Assembly: GCF_005405445.1 (NCBI RefSeq)
Contig: NZ_BJEB01000010.1
Coordinates: 1-42,780 of the forward strand
Direction: 5' to 3'
Source of the DNA: Paucilactobacillus nenjiangensis
GTDB taxonomy: Bacteria > Bacillota > Bacilli > Lactobacillales > Lactobacillaceae
Length of the DNA: 42,780 nucleotides
The translations under genes and the position numbers were made by a program. The notes below the pieces were generated by a model. That model was not told the DNA's origin, ran no database searches, and worked only from the letters and a program-made list of their open reading frames with translations. This document shows, piece by piece, positions 1-8,620 of the stretch. Each line of letters starts with the position of its first letter. Within the stretch, counting starts at the first letter, position 1.

Positions 1-48
1 CTTGAAGATGAGTATCAAACTCAAATTCAAAATTTAGTCGTGGCATAG
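1..48 (+). CDS. C-terminal end of an unidentified protein (partial)
   Basis: Frame 1 is open from the window edge and ends at TAG 46-48, giving the last 15 residues, LEDEYQTQIQNLVVA. The rest lies outside the window. No domain can be recognised. It is followed by an AT-rich stretch with a possible insertion-sequence end, so it could be the tail of a transposase. That is inference only, and a chance open frame of this length is also possible. Confidence 0.25.
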   Translation, partial: LEDEYQTQIQNLVVA

Positions 49-54
49 GACAAA

Positions 55-110
55 AAAGTCTCTATTTAAATTGTCTACTTTATTGACAGGGGACCAGTTC
101 TATGTTTGCA
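55..110. mobile_element. Possible right end of an IS3-like insertion sequence
   Basis: After the partial reading frame comes a segment containing TTGTCTACTTTATTGACA and then GGGGACC. It resembles, from memory, the terminal sequences of IS3-family elements in lactic acid bacteria, where a transposase tail is followed closely by a terminal inverted repeat. The matching left end and target duplication are outside the window, so this is weak. Confidence 0.25.
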
Positions 111-120
111 TTACTAATGG

Positions 121-705
121 TTAATCGAAATTGGGAATCTTCGCTTCATATTCTCTAATTTTATCTTCGTATTGCATTGTAATCGCAATATCATCTAGGC
201 CATTAATAAACTTGTTCTTCCAAAGTGGATCAATATCAAATTTAAAGTGATCATCACGATATCTAACTTCTTGATTGGGTAAATCCACCACGACTTCTTC
301 ATCTGCTCCGGCTTTAGCCAAAATATCACGTTGCTCTTTAGGTAGCACAATCGCTAGCAAGCCGTTTTTAGTACTATTCATATAGAAGATATCTGAATAT
401 CCTCCGGCAATCACAACTCGGAACCCATAATCTTTCAGTGCCCACACTGCGTGTTCACGAGATGATCCACAACCAAAGTTTTCTCCCGTAATTAAAATTC
501 GAGCATCCTTCCGTTCATCATGATTCAAGATAAAATCTGGATTGGGCTTATTAGGTGCCAAATAACGCCAATCATAAAATAGATTTTTACCAAAACCAAC
601 TTTTAAAATATTTTTCAAAAATTGCTTAGGAATGAGTTGATCTGTATCAATATTATCGTTCATCAATGGAACGCTTTTATTTGTAACGATTGTAATAGGT
701 TCCAT
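121..705 (-). CDS. leuD: 3-isopropylmalate dehydratase small subunit LeuD
   Basis: LeuD is the swivel-domain subunit of isopropylmalate isomerase, which with LeuC converts 2-isopropylmalate to 3-isopropylmalate in leucine synthesis. The 194-residue protein is full length for the family. It has the diagnostic [17 protein letters not shown] segment near residues 74-90 and an [15 protein letters not shown] substrate-region motif near residue 16. The ATG at 705 shares its first base with the end of leuC, so the two subunits are probably translationally coupled. It is the last gene of the minus-strand leuABCD operon. No clear terminator is visible between it and the window edge. Confidence 0.96.
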   Translation of the reverse strand: MEPITIVTNKSVPLMNDNIDTDQLIPKQFLKNILKVGFGKNLFYDWRYLAPNKPNPDFILNHDERKDARILITGENFGCGSSREHAVWALKDYGFRVVIAGGYSDIFYMNSTKNGLLAIVLPKEQRDILAKAGADEEVVVDLPNQEVRYRDDHFKFDIDPLWKNKFINGLDDIAITMQYEDKIREYEAKIPNFD

Positions 706-2078
706 TAGGCAGTTTCCTTTCTGATATCAATGAAATGTCCATTAATTGCGGCGGCAGCCACCATTGCTGGACTAGCTAAATGTGTCCGCGAACCAGCACC
801 TTGCCGTCCTTCAAAATTACGATTTGAGGTTGACGCACAATGTACCCCTGCAGGTACTTGGTCTGGATTCATCCCCAGGCAAGCGGAACAGCCTGGGTCA
901 CGCCAATCACAACCTGCGTCCTTAAAAATTTTATCCAATCCAATTTTTTCAGCTTCTTCTTTAATTGTCCTAGATCCTGGCACAACTAAGGCCGTAACGC
1001 CTTCAGCAATATGATGACCCTTCAAGGCCTCAGCCGCGATTTTCATATCTGACAAACGACCATTCGTACATGAACCAAAGAAGGCAAATTCAATCTTAAT
1101 ATCGCTCGGTTTATCGCCTGGTGTCATCCCGACATAATCATAAGCTTTTTGATCGTCATCATTATTGATTGCTGGAAACTGGCCATCAACTGGAACGGCC
1201 ATCCCAGGATTAGTTCCCCAAGTAATATATGGCGCAAGTTGCGTAACATCAAAATCAATAATTCGATCAAAGGCTTCCGGTGAGTCAGTGTAAAATTGAC
1301 TCCAATATTCGGTTGCCTTGTCCATATTTTTAGGAGCGTACTTGCGGCCTGCCACATAATCAAAAGTCGTTTGATCAGGTTGGACGTTACCCATTTTGGC
1401 ACCACCTTCAATGGCCATATTACAAAGCGTCATCCGTTCTTCCATACTCATATTTTCGATGGTATCACCGTAAAATTCAACGGCTTGGCCGGTTCCAAAT
1501 GCCACACCTTCACGAGCAATAATACCCATGATAATGTCTTTAGCGTAAACACCCTTGGGCATTTTGCCATGGACGTGAATCCCAGTAGTCTTCGGTTTAG
1601 TTTGCCAAATAGTTTGAGTCGCCATCACGTGTTCTACTTCACTTGTTCCAATTCCAAATGCAATTGATCCAAACGCTCCGTGGGTGGCAGTATGTGAATC
1701 GCCACAAACAATTACCATCCCCGGTTGGGTCAGTCCTAATTGTGGCCCAATTACGTGGACAATTCCTTGGTCAACATCCCCCATGCCGGCCAAGCGAACA
1801 CCAAATTCTTTTGCATTGTGTCCTAAAGTATCAATTTGTTTCCGGGCAATTTGGTCTTTAATATTAAATATGTCCTTGGTTGGCACATTATGATCCATCG
1901 TGGCAAATGTTTTATCGGTACGTCTCACTTGCCGGTTATTTTCACGCAGCCCCTCAAAAGCCTGTGGAGATGTAACTTCATGGACGAGTTGTAAATCAAC
2001 GTAAATTAATTGAGGTGCTCCCGTTTCCCCAGTAATCACGTGTCGATCCCAAATTTTATCAAACATTGTCCGTTGCAT
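705..2078 (-). CDS. leuC: 3-isopropylmalate dehydratase large subunit LeuC
   Basis: LeuC carries the 4Fe-4S cluster of isopropylmalate isomerase. Three cluster cysteines are visible, one in [13 protein letters not shown] and two in [14 protein letters not shown]. The protein is 457 residues when started at ATG 2078 ([13 protein letters not shown]), which has AGAAGGAA just upstream. The longer open frame to 2129 is rejected because it only extends into leuB coding sequence without a ribosome site. The start lies 20 bp inside the end of leuB and the stop touches leuD, so the operon is tightly coupled. The enzyme needs cluster assembly, and a complete SUF operon lies about 5 kb away. Confidence 0.96.
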   Translation of the reverse strand: MQRTMFDKIWDRHVITGETGAPQLIYVDLQLVHEVTSPQAFEGLRENNRQVRRTDKTFATMDHNVPTKDIFNIKDQIARKQIDTLGHNAKEFGVRLAGMGDVDQGIVHVIGPQLGLTQPGMVIVCGDSHTATHGAFGSIAFGIGTSEVEHVMATQTIWQTKPKTTGIHVHGKMPKGVYAKDIIMGIIAREGVAFGTGQAVEFYGDTIENMSMEERMTLCNMAIEGGAKMGNVQPDQTTFDYVAGRKYAPKNMDKATEYWSQFYTDSPEAFDRIIDFDVTQLAPYITWGTNPGMAVPVDGQFPAINNDDDQKAYDYVGMTPGDKPSDIKIEFAFFGSCTNGRLSDMKIAAEALKGHHIAEGVTALVVPGSRTIKEEAEKIGLDKIFKDAGCDWRDPGCSACLGMNPDQVPAGVHCASTSNRNFEGRQGAGSRTHLASPAMVAAAAINGHFIDIRKETA

Positions 2079-3138
2079 AACTGTTCCTTCTTTCGTTAAT
2101 TGCATCAATAATTGTTGCGGTAACCTCATAGGTTGTGGCGGTGCCGCCTAAATCTGGTGTAACGATTCCACGTTCTACTGCCACATCAATCCCGGTCATA
2201 ATTTGATCTGCTAAATCTTGGCGGTCAAATGAATTGGCTAACATCATTGCCACTGATTTAACCATTGAAAATGGATTCGCAATACCTTTCCCCGCGATAT
2301 CTGGGGCTGAACCATGAATTGGTTCATAAAGAGCTGGTCCGTCAATTCCTTTACTCATTGATGGAATCGTCCCTAATGACCCGGTTGTTTGTGCGGCTTC
2401 ATCACTTAAAATATCGCCAAACAGGTTTTCCGTTAAAATGACATCGAATTGTTCTGGTGAAGCAATAATTTTCATTGAAGCTGCATCAACATAACTTTGA
2501 TCATAAGTCACATTTGGAAATTCTTGCGCAACTTCTGCCGTAATTTCACGCCAAAACTTGCTGGTATCCAACACGTTGGCTTTATCAACTAAGGTGACAT
2601 GGTTACGACGCTTGCTTGCCATTTCAAAAGCTAAACGAGCAATTCGTTCAATTTCAGTTCGTGTATAGCGCATCGTATCTAAGGCATATTCGTCATGTTT
2701 TTCGCGAGGTGTGCCAAAGTAAATTCCACTCGTCAATTCGCGCACAATCACGAAATCAACTGGCTTTTCTTGTTTCAATGGAGAAAACTTCATCATGGCC
2801 GGCGTGATTTTAGTGGGCCGAATATTAGCAAATAGGTTTAATTCTTGCCGAATCTGTAGCAGTCCTTGTTCTGGTCGACGTGGTGCTTTATCCCACTTAG
2901 GGCCACCAATTGCGGCTAATAAAATTGCATCAGCATTCTTGCTGGCATCAATTGTTTCCTGAGGTAATGGATCACCAGTTTTGTCGATAGCATCCCCACC
3001 AAAAGGCATATCTGTAATTTGATAGTCAAAATTTTGATTTTTTGCGACCGTGGCTAACACTTTTTGTCCTGCAGCCATGATTTCCGGTCCGATATAGTCA
3101 CCAGCTAATGCGGTGATTTGCGCGATTTGATTTTTCAT
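2059..3138 (-). CDS. leuB: 3-isopropylmalate dehydrogenase LeuB
   Basis: LeuB is the NAD-dependent oxidative decarboxylase that makes 2-oxoisocaproate from 3-isopropylmalate. The 359-residue protein has the family pattern: [11 protein letters not shown] near the N-terminus, [22 protein letters not shown] for substrate binding, [11 protein letters not shown], and [15 protein letters not shown] followed by [17 protein letters not shown]. The DYIGPEI form, with Tyr in place of the more common Gly, is from memory the version seen in lactic acid bacteria. It starts 3 bp after the leuA stop and overlaps the start of leuC by 20 bp. Confidence 0.96.
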   Translation of the reverse strand: MKNQIAQITALAGDYIGPEIMAAGQKVLATVAKNQNFDYQITDMPFGGDAIDKTGDPLPQETIDASKNADAILLAAIGGPKWDKAPRRPEQGLLQIRQELNLFANIRPTKITPAMMKFSPLKQEKPVDFVIVRELTSGIYFGTPREKHDEYALDTMRYTRTEIERIARLAFEMASKRRNHVTLVDKANVLDTSKFWREITAEVAQEFPNVTYDQSYVDAASMKIIASPEQFDVILTENLFGDILSDEAAQTTGSLGTIPSMSKGIDGPALYEPIHGSAPDIAGKGIANPFSMVKSVAMMLANSFDRQDLADQIMTGIDVAVERGIVTPDLGGTATTYEVTATIIDAINERRNSYATDNV

Positions 3139-3141
3139 TGA

Positions 3142-4302
3142 TTAGGCAACCTCACTGACATTTTTCATAATTTTGTGTAAATCTGCTTCATGAACAATTG
3201 GTTGTTCATCTGCAATAGCTTTAAAGGCTGGGAAGATGTGTTTCATTTGCGCTTTATCAACGTGATATCCCATTTCGTTTAGTTTAACCATCACGGCATG
3301 TGAACCTGAAAGTTTCCCTAGAGGAAGTGAAGTTCCTTTGGCGCCCACTGATTCGGGGGTTAAAATTTCGTATGTATTAGGATTTTTCAACATTCCATCT
3401 TGATGGATTCCGGATTCGTGAGCAAACGCATTATCACCGACGACTGCTTTGTTACGAGGAACCGCCATTTTGGCATATGAACTAATCATATCGCTGGTTT
3501 CCTTAGTTTCTTTCAAATTGATATTGTCGGTTGTGTCATAGAAATCATGACGAACCATCAAGGCAGCCGCTACTTCTTCAAGAGCAGCATTGCCGGCCCG
3601 TTCCCCAATACCATTGATAGTTCCTTCAATCCGAGTAGCGCCTGCTTCGATTGCTGCCAAGCTATTCGCTACCGCCATCCCTAGGTCGTCATGACAATGA
3701 ACGGAGAAAGTTACATCATTAAAGTTGGGAATATGTACTTGCATATATTCAAATAATTTGGTGAATTCAACTGGGTTCGTATAACCCACAGTGTCGGGAA
3801 TGTTGATGACCGTTGCACCCGCATCGATAGCGGTATTAATAGCTTCACATAAGAAGTCATATTCGGTCCGTGTAGCATCTTCTGATGAAAATTCGACGAT
3901 GTCAAAGAATTGATGGGCATAAGAAACATTTTCATAAATCGAATCGATGACTTGTTCCTTCGTCATATGTAGTTTAGATTCACGGTGCACAGGGCTCGTT
4001 GCGATGAACACATGAATTTGATTATGTTTGGCTTGTGAAGTTGAAGCCACGCAAGCATCGATATCACTTTTTTTAGCTCTAGCCAAGCCCGTCACTCGAG
4101 TCGTCGTCAATGCATTAGCTACGGCTGAGACGGCATCAAAATCACCTTGTGAGGCAGCGGGAAAACCAGCTTCAATTACATCGATGCCCCAAGCTTCCAA
4201 GCGCTTGGCAATTGCGACCTTTTGCTCAATACTAAAATTAACCCCGATTGTTTGTTCACCGTCACGCAATGTTGTATCAAAAAATTGAATTTGTTTTGTC
4301 AT
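3142..4302 (-). CDS. leuA: 2-isopropylmalate synthase LeuA, short form without C-terminal regulatory domain
   Basis: LeuA condenses acetyl-CoA with 2-oxoisovalerate, the first committed step to leucine. [17 protein letters not shown] at residues 7-23 and [13 protein letters not shown] are the metal- and substrate-binding signatures of the DRE-TIM barrel. [15 protein letters not shown] marks the following subdomain. The start is ATG 4302, with GGAGG 8 bp upstream; the longer frame to 4341 runs into the attenuator. The protein is 386 residues, whereas full-length LeuA is about 510. It stops after the linker subdomain and lacks the leucine-binding feedback domain. leuB begins 3 bp later, so nothing is hidden by a frameshift. 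Operon context favours LeuA over a homocitrate or citramalate synthase. Confidence 0.9.
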   Translation of the reverse strand: MTKQIQFFDTTLRDGEQTIGVNFSIEQKVAIAKRLEAWGIDVIEAGFPAASQGDFDAVSAVANALTTTRVTGLARAKKSDIDACVASTSQAKHNQIHVFIATSPVHRESKLHMTKEQVIDSIYENVSYAHQFFDIVEFSSEDATRTEYDFLCEAINTAIDAGATVINIPDTVGYTNPVEFTKLFEYMQVHIPNFNDVTFSVHCHDDLGMAVANSLAAIEAGATRIEGTINGIGERAGNAALEEVAAALMVRHDFYDTTDNINLKETKETSDMISSYAKMAVPRNKAVVGDNAFAHESGIHQDGMLKNPNTYEILTPESVGAKGTSLPLGKLSGSHAVMVKLNEMGYHVDKAQMKHIFPAFKAIADEQPIVHEADLHKIMKNVSEVA

Positions 4303-4340
4303 AATGATCATCCTCCGTAAGATATATTTTTGGTTGAGCA

Positions 4341-4378
4341 AGAAATAAAAAAGAGCACTCCAGGAATGGAGTGCTCTT
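4341..4378 (-). terminator. leu attenuator: Attenuator terminator of the leu operon
   Basis: Read on the minus strand, arms of AAGAGCACTCCA and TGGAGTGCTCTT form a perfect 12-bp stem with a TTCC loop, followed by a T-rich run. It lies between the leader peptide and leuA, so it can end transcription before the structural genes. A competing hairpin is annotated just upstream. Confidence 0.85.
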
Positions 4379-4394
4379 GCTCGAGCCCCATTCC
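4365..4394 (-). promoter_or_regulatory. Candidate antiterminator of the leu leader
   Basis: On the minus strand GGAATGGGGCTC (4383-4394) can pair with the segment reading GAG-CA-CTCCATTCC, which includes the 5' arm and loop of the terminator. This gives about nine pairs, a 2-nt bulge and three more pairs. Forming it would prevent the terminator, so the two are mutually exclusive. This is read by eye; no folding energy was computed. Confidence 0.6.
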
Positions 4395-4406
4395 ATAACG
4401 CAAACA

Positions 4407-4434
4407 GGACTCGACAATTTATCTGTCAGAGTCC
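4407..4434 (-). promoter_or_regulatory. Leader hairpin directly after the leader peptide stop codon
   Basis: GGACTCTGACA and TGTCGAGTCC pair with one bulged base around an AT-rich loop. The hairpin begins one base after the TGA of the leader peptide, so a ribosome on the leucine codons or the stop would cover its 5' arm. The released 3' arm could pair with GGGCTCGA further down (one G-U pair). The exact switching order remains uncertain. Confidence 0.6.
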
Positions 4435-4435
4435 G

Positions 4436-4510
4436 TCAGCATAATAATAAGGCTAGAAGAGAGGTACTGTTGTTGCTGGTATGATTAATTGCTTGATTTG
4501 ATTTAGTCAT
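4436..4510 (-). CDS. leuL: leu operon leader peptide (24 residues)
   Basis: An ATG at 4510 preceded by GGGAGG (9 bp spacing) opens a 24-codon frame that ends in S-L-L-A-L-L-L-C and then TGA. Five leucine codons (CTT, CTA, TTA, TTA, TTA) fall within six codons near the end. It sits between a good promoter and an attenuator in front of leuA. This is the standard arrangement for ribosome-mediated attenuation, in which scarcity of charged leucyl-tRNA stalls translation and alters leader RNA folding. The peptide itself probably has no other role. There is no T-box sequence in this leader. Confidence 0.85.
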   Translation of the reverse strand: MTKSNQAINHTSNNSTSLLALLLC

Positions 4511-4542
4511 GCTGTGTACCTCCCTGTTTATTTGATGTAATT

Positions 4543-4571
4543 AATATAAATCCGATTATTAAAAATTGCAA
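4543..4571 (-). promoter_or_regulatory. leu operon promoter
   Basis: On the minus strand TTGCAA (4566-4571) and TATATT (4543-4548) are separated by exactly 17 bp. The expected start is about 20-25 bp ahead of the leader peptide ATG. There is no nearby competing promoter. Confidence 0.7.
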
Positions 4572-4692
4572 GGACTTTTATTAAAAAATTCTCATTTTTG
4601 TTCAATACGTCACATTAATTGTTAGCTTTGCATTACGACTAACTCCATTAATACCAAGGATTTAGCTGATGAACTTACCGACAAAAATTGGA

Positions 4693-5322
4693 TTAAAACA
4701 TTTCTCTCACAGCTGAAATAATTTCTGATGGCGAGTTAACAATCATGGTGGCACCGTTCACTTCGCCAAAACCATAAGTCACCCCGATCGTTTTAACACC
4801 ATTATTTTGGCCACCATTAATATCATTCATCGTATCACCGATTAAAACACTATCGGATTTAGTCGACCCTGTCATCTCCATCGCGTGCTTTAAAATTTCT
4901 GTTTTAGCGGGAAACTCGTCCGTGGCTCCGTAGATACCGTCAAAATATTGAGCTAAATTGAAATGTTCTAAGATTTCTGTGAGGACATCCACAGGCTTGG
5001 CCGAGGCAGTATATAACTTATTGCCCATCGTTTTCAATTCTTGCAGTGTACTTTCTAACTCGTCAAAAATTCTCAAATCAAATTTACCAACGGTGACATA
5101 TCTTTCGTGATATACCTGGACAGCCTCTTGAACTTGATCATCATTTAATTCTGGATAATGTAAATTCACACTGTCGTAAATGGGAGGACCAATAAAAGTG
5201 CGATACTCCGACTCAGTCAGTTCCTTCATTTCCAATTCGGAAACCGCATATTTGAGGCTATTCACAATCCCTGGTTCTGAATCAGCAATTGTCCCATCAA
5301 AATCAAAAAATAAATTTGCCAT
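4693..5322 (-). CDS. HAD-family phosphatase, phosphoglycolate phosphatase-like
   Basis: The protein is 209 residues with the haloacid dehalogenase motifs: DFDGTIADSEPGI (residues 7-19, nucleophile Asp7 and acid Asp9), a TASAKP motif II with its Ser/Thr position, a conserved Lys, and LIGDTMNDINGG as the acidic metal motif. A helical cap lies between motif I and motif II. This fits the Gph/PpaX-like subgroup, which hydrolyses small phosphate esters or pyrophosphate; the substrate cannot be read from sequence. It is divergent from the deformylase-like gene. AGGAGA precedes the ATG. No partner gene in the region points to a pathway. Confidence 0.85.
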   Translation of the reverse strand: MANLFFDFDGTIADSEPGIVNSLKYAVSELEMKELTESEYRTFIGPPIYDSVNLHYPELNDDQVQEAVQVYHERYVTVGKFDLRIFDELESTLQELKTMGNKLYTASAKPVDVLTEILEHFNLAQYFDGIYGATDEFPAKTEILKHAMEMTGSTKSDSVLIGDTMNDINGGQNNGVKTIGVTYGFGEVNGATMIVNSPSEIISAVREMF

Positions 5323-5372
5323 ACATTCTCTCCTGTAGTTTAGATTTATCGTTCGTCCTTTTCATTTTACGA

Positions 5373-5378
5373 TATAAT
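5373..5378 (+). promoter_or_regulatory. Candidate -10 box for the deformylase-like gene
   Basis: A perfect TATAAT lies about 30 bp before the ATG at 5409, in the 86-bp space between divergent genes. The -35 region is poor (TCGTTC at 18 bp spacing), so the promoter is tentative. Confidence 0.4.
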
Positions 5379-5408
5379 TGAGTCAGATAGTACTGTTAGG
5401 AGAAATTA

Positions 5409-5819
5409 ATGCTTAAAGAAATCAATCGTGATCAACAATCACTCAGTAAAAAATCAAAACCAGCGACAGTTGCTGATAAACAACTCATCACCGATTTAGC
5501 CGATACCTTGCAACATCATAGCCAAACGACCGTCGGCATGGCAGCTAATATGATTGGCGAATTCAAACGGATTATTATTGTACAGCTGGGGATGATTGCT
5601 GTCCCCATGATCAATCCAGTCATCCTTCGTAAAAAAGGACCTTATCAAACTCAAGAAGGTTGTCTTTCATTAGAAGGCGAACGACCCACACAACGATTTG
5701 AAGATATTACAGTCCAATACCTGGACCGCAACTTCCATCCGCAACAAAGTGATTTTTCTGACTTTACAGCTCAAATTATTCAACACGAAATTGACCATTG
5801 TAACGGCATCATTATTTAA
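5409..5819 (+). CDS. Peptide deformylase-like protein, short variant
   Basis: The 136-residue protein belongs to the peptide deformylase family, metal enzymes that remove the N-formyl group from new proteins. Motif 2 (QEGCLSLEGERP) and motif 3 (QHEIDHCNGI) supply the Cys and two His metal ligands and the catalytic Glu, all intact. Motif 1, normally GLAAPQ-IG, reads GMAANMIG, so the Gln that stabilises the transition state is replaced by Met. From memory, small Firmicute paralogues share this form beside a normal Def elsewhere. It may be a secondary deformylase with altered substrate or reduced activity. AGGAGA precedes the ATG, and a terminator follows. Confidence 0.85.
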   Translation: MLKEINRDQQSLSKKSKPATVADKQLITDLADTLQHHSQTTVGMAANMIGEFKRIIIVQLGMIAVPMINPVILRKKGPYQTQEGCLSLEGERPTQRFEDITVQYLDRNFHPQQSDFSDFTAQIIQHEIDHCNGIII

Positions 5820-5833
5820 CTGAATAATAAATG

Positions 5834-5865
5834 AAAAACCTGACGCTTAATTGCAGTCAGGTTTT
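5834..5865. terminator. Bidirectional terminator between convergent genes
   Basis: AAAAACCTGAC and GTCAGGTTTTT form an 11-bp stem with A and T tracts on either side, so it can serve both the plus-strand deformylase-like gene and the minus-strand acetyltransferase. Confidence 0.8.
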
Positions 5866-5872
5866 TAAAATA

Positions 5873-6481
5873 CTAATCGTTATGCTTAATAACTCGTGCT
5901 GGATTGCCTGCCGCAACCGTATTGCTAGGAATATCTTTAGTAACGACACTTCCGGCTCCAATCACAACATTATCACCGATGGTTACGTTAGGTAAAACAA
6001 TGACAGATCCGCCAAACCAGCAGTCATCCCCAATCGTAATTGGTCCATCATACTGCCATCCTTGGCGTCTTAATTCTTTATTAGATGGATGATGATTCGG
6101 AGTATACAGTTGACAGTTAGGACCGATAAAACAATGTGCACCAATCGTAACTTTGCCAGCACTCAAAATTTGTAAGTTTGCATTGATAAAAGTTTCTTCG
6201 CCGACAAACAGCTTGGCTGGATGTTCAATTGAAGTTAACGGAAAGTAGATATCCGCAGATTGACTGGCATTTGGCAAGAAATCACGTAACATGAGAGTTG
6301 CTTTATCCAAATCAGTTTTTGCCACATCATTAATTTGTTGCACTACCTGAGCACTGTGTTTAACAATTGCTTGAATTTCTGGCTCTTGCGAGTACTTATA
6401 CCAATCTCCATCAGCGACTTTGTCAAAAATATTTTTCTTAGCTAAGGCTTCAATATCAGGATCTTGTAATTTTTTAGACAT
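5873..6481 (-). CDS. Sugar O-acetyltransferase, maltose acetyltransferase-like
   Basis: This 202-residue protein has an N-terminal helical maltose-acetyltransferase segment followed by a left-handed beta-helix of hexapeptide repeats. Characteristic stretches are FINANLQILSAGKVTIGAHCFIGPNCQLYTPNHH, with the acetyl-transfer His, and IGDDCWFGGSVIVLPNVTIGDNVVIGAGSVVTKDIP. The family uses acetyl-CoA to acetylate a sugar hydroxyl; the true acceptor is unknown. It appears to be a single-gene unit closed by the terminator at 5834. A strong hairpin upstream separates it from the SUF operon. Confidence 0.87.
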   Translation of the reverse strand: MSKKLQDPDIEALAKKNIFDKVADGDWYKYSQEPEIQAIVKHSAQVVQQINDVAKTDLDKATLMLRDFLPNASQSADIYFPLTSIEHPAKLFVGEETFINANLQILSAGKVTIGAHCFIGPNCQLYTPNHHPSNKELRRQGWQYDGPITIGDDCWFGGSVIVLPNVTIGDNVVIGAGSVVTKDIPSNTVAAGNPARVIKHND

Positions 6482-6526
6482 TCATTTATCCTCTTACATA
6501 ATTAAATTTAATGATTCCATGTTATC

Positions 6527-6578
6527 ACAAAAATAACCACTAACTTCAGTTCAAACTGAAATTAGTGGTTATTTTTGT
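6527..6578. terminator. Long inverted repeat, probable terminator of the SUF transcription unit
   Basis: Two 25-base arms, starting ACAAAAATAACCACTAA, pair with a single mismatch around a tiny loop. T tracts flank it on either strand. On the minus strand it follows the DUF59 gene and its repeat array, so it probably marks the end of that transcript. Confidence 0.75.
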
Positions 6579-6736
6579 CGTACGCGATTGCTCCCGTGGA
6601 GAGTCGCACACTGTTTTAATCATGCTCATCTCCACAACAATCTTATCTAACTAATTAACCGCCCAATCCATAAATCAGATTAGCCGGTTAATTTTGTTAG
6701 TACGCGATTGCTCCCGTGGAGAGTCGCACACTGTTA
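6579..6736 (-). repeat. Repeat array 1: two tandem units after the DUF59 gene
   Basis: Two nearly identical cores (CGCGATTGCTCCCGTGGAG on the plus strand) lie 120 bp apart. Read on the minus strand each begins AGTGTGCGA and closes with TCGCGTACTAAC or a close match, and those ends can form nine base pairs including G-U. Between the cores are a hairpin (AATTAACC / GGTTAATT) and the later boxes AGTTAG and GAGCATGATT. The first core starts right after the DUF59 stop codon. It belongs to the same family as the arrays at 17391, 26027, 37288 and 42523. Confidence 0.85.
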
Positions 6737-7054
6737 TTAGTGAATACCCAATTCAATTCGGGCTTCACGAGACATTTTTTCAATTGACCAAGCGGGTTCC
6801 CAAACTAGGTTGATTTTAACTTCATTAACTTCGTCGAATCCACTGACTTCTTGTTCGATCGCATCATTTAAGTAATCTGATAAAGGACAACCTGCAATTG
6901 TTAACGTCATTGTGACCGTGCAAACTCCAGTTGTTTCATCCATGTCGACTCCATAAATGAGTCCAAGATTCACAATATCAATCCCAAGTTCAGGATCAAT
7001 CACATTTTCTAATGCCCCTAAGACACGTTCGTTGAATGCTACTTGATTTGCCAT
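6737..7054 (-). CDS. DUF59 / MIP18-family metal-sulfur cluster assembly factor
   Basis: The 105-residue protein is a stand-alone DUF59 domain, related to SufT, PaaD and B. subtilis YitW. It has VIDPELGIDIVNLGLIY near residue 17 and the conserved Cys in TIAGCPLSDY near residue 55. The C-terminal part, VWEPAWSIEKMSREARIELG, is typical of the family. Such proteins help mature or deliver Fe-S clusters. It follows sufB after a 160-bp gap containing its own extended -10 promoter, so it may be expressed both with and apart from the SUF operon. AGGAGG lies 6 bp before the ATG. A repeat array starts at its stop codon. Confidence 0.9.
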   Translation of the reverse strand: MANQVAFNERVLGALENVIDPELGIDIVNLGLIYGVDMDETTGVCTVTMTLTIAGCPLSDYLNDAIEQEVSGFDEVNEVKINLVWEPAWSIEKMSREARIELGIH

Positions 7055-7082
7055 GGTTGGCCTCCTAATTGTATTTCGTCTA

Positions 7083-7091
7083 ATTATAGCA
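7083..7091 (-). promoter_or_regulatory. Extended -10 promoter for the DUF59 gene
   Basis: TGCTATAAT on the minus strand is a perfect TATAAT with the TGN extension, 29 bp before the ATG at 7054. No good -35 element is visible, as is common for extended -10 promoters. It lies at the edge of a degenerate repeat unit. Confidence 0.5.
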
Positions 7092-7216
7092 TGATTTTGG
7101 TGGCGTGCTCCTATACTCAGCCATCTATTGTATAAACCAAAATATTTATTTACAAACTACGTAAATACAATATTCCGTCTTATACTACGATGCCTACCGA
7201 GTATCGTCGCACTTCT
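7090..7216 (-). repeat. Degenerate single unit of the 120-bp repeat family, after sufB
   Basis: Directly after the sufB stop, the minus strand reads AGAAGTGCGACGAT and closes with ATCGTAGTATAA, arms that pair over nine of ten positions. A second hairpin follows (TATTTAC / GTAAATA), then GGAGCACG, matching box D of the family. The order and spacing fit one family unit but the boxes are eroded, so the assignment is less certain than the other arrays. Confidence 0.5.
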
Positions 7217-8620
7217 TTAACCTATACTTCCTTCCATTTCAAAACTAATCAAACGATTTAGTTCGACAGCGTATTCCATTGGAAGTTCTTTGGTAAAAGG
7301 TTCAACGAAACTCATGATAATCATTTCGGTCGCTTTTGCTTCACTGATTCCGCGACTCATTAAATAATAGAGTTGTTCTTCAGAAATTTTTGAGACTTTA
7401 GCTTCATGTTCCATCGAAACATTGCTATTCAAAATTTCATTATATGGAATCGTATCACTAGAAGATTCATCATCCATAATGATTGTGTCACATTCTACGT
7501 GAGCAAAGGAGCCATCAGAATGACGACCAAACCGAATTTTCCCACGATAATCGACCGCCCCACCATCTTTAGCAATGGACTTAGAAACAATCGATGAAGA
7601 CGTATTTTTAGCATTGTGAATCATTTGGGCACCAGTGTCGGCATCAATATTTTTACCGGCAACGGCAATCGACAGCATCGTCCCACGAGCACCTTCACCA
7701 TTCAGATAAACTGACGGATATTTCATCGTGATTTTAGAACCTAAATTACCATCGACCCATTCCATAACACCGTTTTCTAAGGCTTGCGCACGCTTAGTTT
7801 CCAAACTGTAGACATTGTTTGACCAGTTTTGAATCGTCGTATAGCGACAATATGCATCTTTGAGCACGTTGACTTCAACAACGGCCGCATGCAAACTGTC
7901 TGAGTCATAAGAAGGTGCAGTACAGCCTTCCACATACTCCACATGGGCCCCTTCATCCACAATAATCAAAGTTCGTTCAAATTGACCTGTATTTTCATTA
8001 TTCAATCGGAAATAGGATTGGATTGGCGTCGTTAACGTGACTCCTTTAGGTACGTAAATGAAACTCCCACCTGACCAAACAGCACTATTGAGGGCAGCAA
8101 ATTTATTATTAGTCGGTTTGACTAATTTACCGAACCATTCTTTAAATAGTTCAGGATATTCTTTCAAGGCGGTATCTGTGTCGGTAAACACGATGCCGAG
8201 CTTTTCAAAGTCTTCACGCATGTTATGGTAAACCACTTCGGATTCATACTGGGCCGAAGAACCTGCCAAATACTTACGTTCAGCTTCTGGTACCCCCAGT
8301 CGATCAAACGTGTCTTTAATTTCTTCCGGCACATCATTCCAGTCGCGGTATTTTTTATCCGTCACCTTTTGATAATAATTCATGTGATCTAAATCTAAAC
8401 CACTGAGGTCTGGACCAAATTCTGGATCTTCCATTTTTAAATATGCATGGTAGGCAGACAAACGATATTCCAGCATCCATTCAGGTTCTTCTTTTTCCGC
8501 TGAAATTTGACGGACAACATCTTCCGTTAATCCACGGCCAGTGGTAAACACCGGCTTAACATCATCGTGGAAGCCGAATTCATATTCTTTATCATCTAAG
8601 ACATCATTAATATCAGTCAT
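7217..8620 (-). CDS. sufB: Fe-S cluster scaffold protein SufB
   Basis: SufB forms the SufBC2D complex on which new Fe-S clusters are built in the cytoplasm. The 467-residue protein is full length. It shows the N-terminal segment [23 protein letters not shown], the beta-helix core ([30 protein letters not shown], with a conserved Cys), and the SufC-binding C-terminus [25 protein letters not shown] 8620 is chosen because GGGAGG lies 9 bp upstream; the frame to 8653 only extends into sufU. It overlaps the end of sufU by 8 bp. Confidence 0.95.
   Translation of the reverse strand: MTDINDVLDDKEYEFGFHDDVKPVFTTGRGLTEDVVRQISAEKEEPEWMLEYRLSAYHAYLKMEDPEFGPDLSGLDLDHMNYYQKVTDKKYRDWNDVPEEIKDTFDRLGVPEAERKYLAGSSAQYESEVVYHNMREDFEKLGIVFTDTDTALKEYPELFKEWFGKLVKPTNNKFAALNSAVWSGGSFIYVPKGVTLTTPIQSYFRLNNENTGQFERTLIIVDEGAHVEYVEGCTAPSYDSDSLHAAVVEVNVLKDAYCRYTTIQNWSNNVYSLETKRAQALENGVMEWVDGNLGSKITMKYPSVYLNGEGARGTMLSIAVAGKNIDADTGAQMIHNAKNTSSSIVSKSIAKDGGAVDYRGKIRFGRHSDGSFAHVECDTIIMDDESSSDTIPYNEILNSNVSMEHEAKVSKISEEQLYYLMSRGISEAKATEMIIMSFVEPFTKELPMEYAVELNRLISFEMEGSIG

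Noticed and set aside
4341-4560. T-box in front of leuA
   Set aside because: The GGGTGG-type T-box sequence is absent. A leader peptide with leucine codons explains the terminator better.
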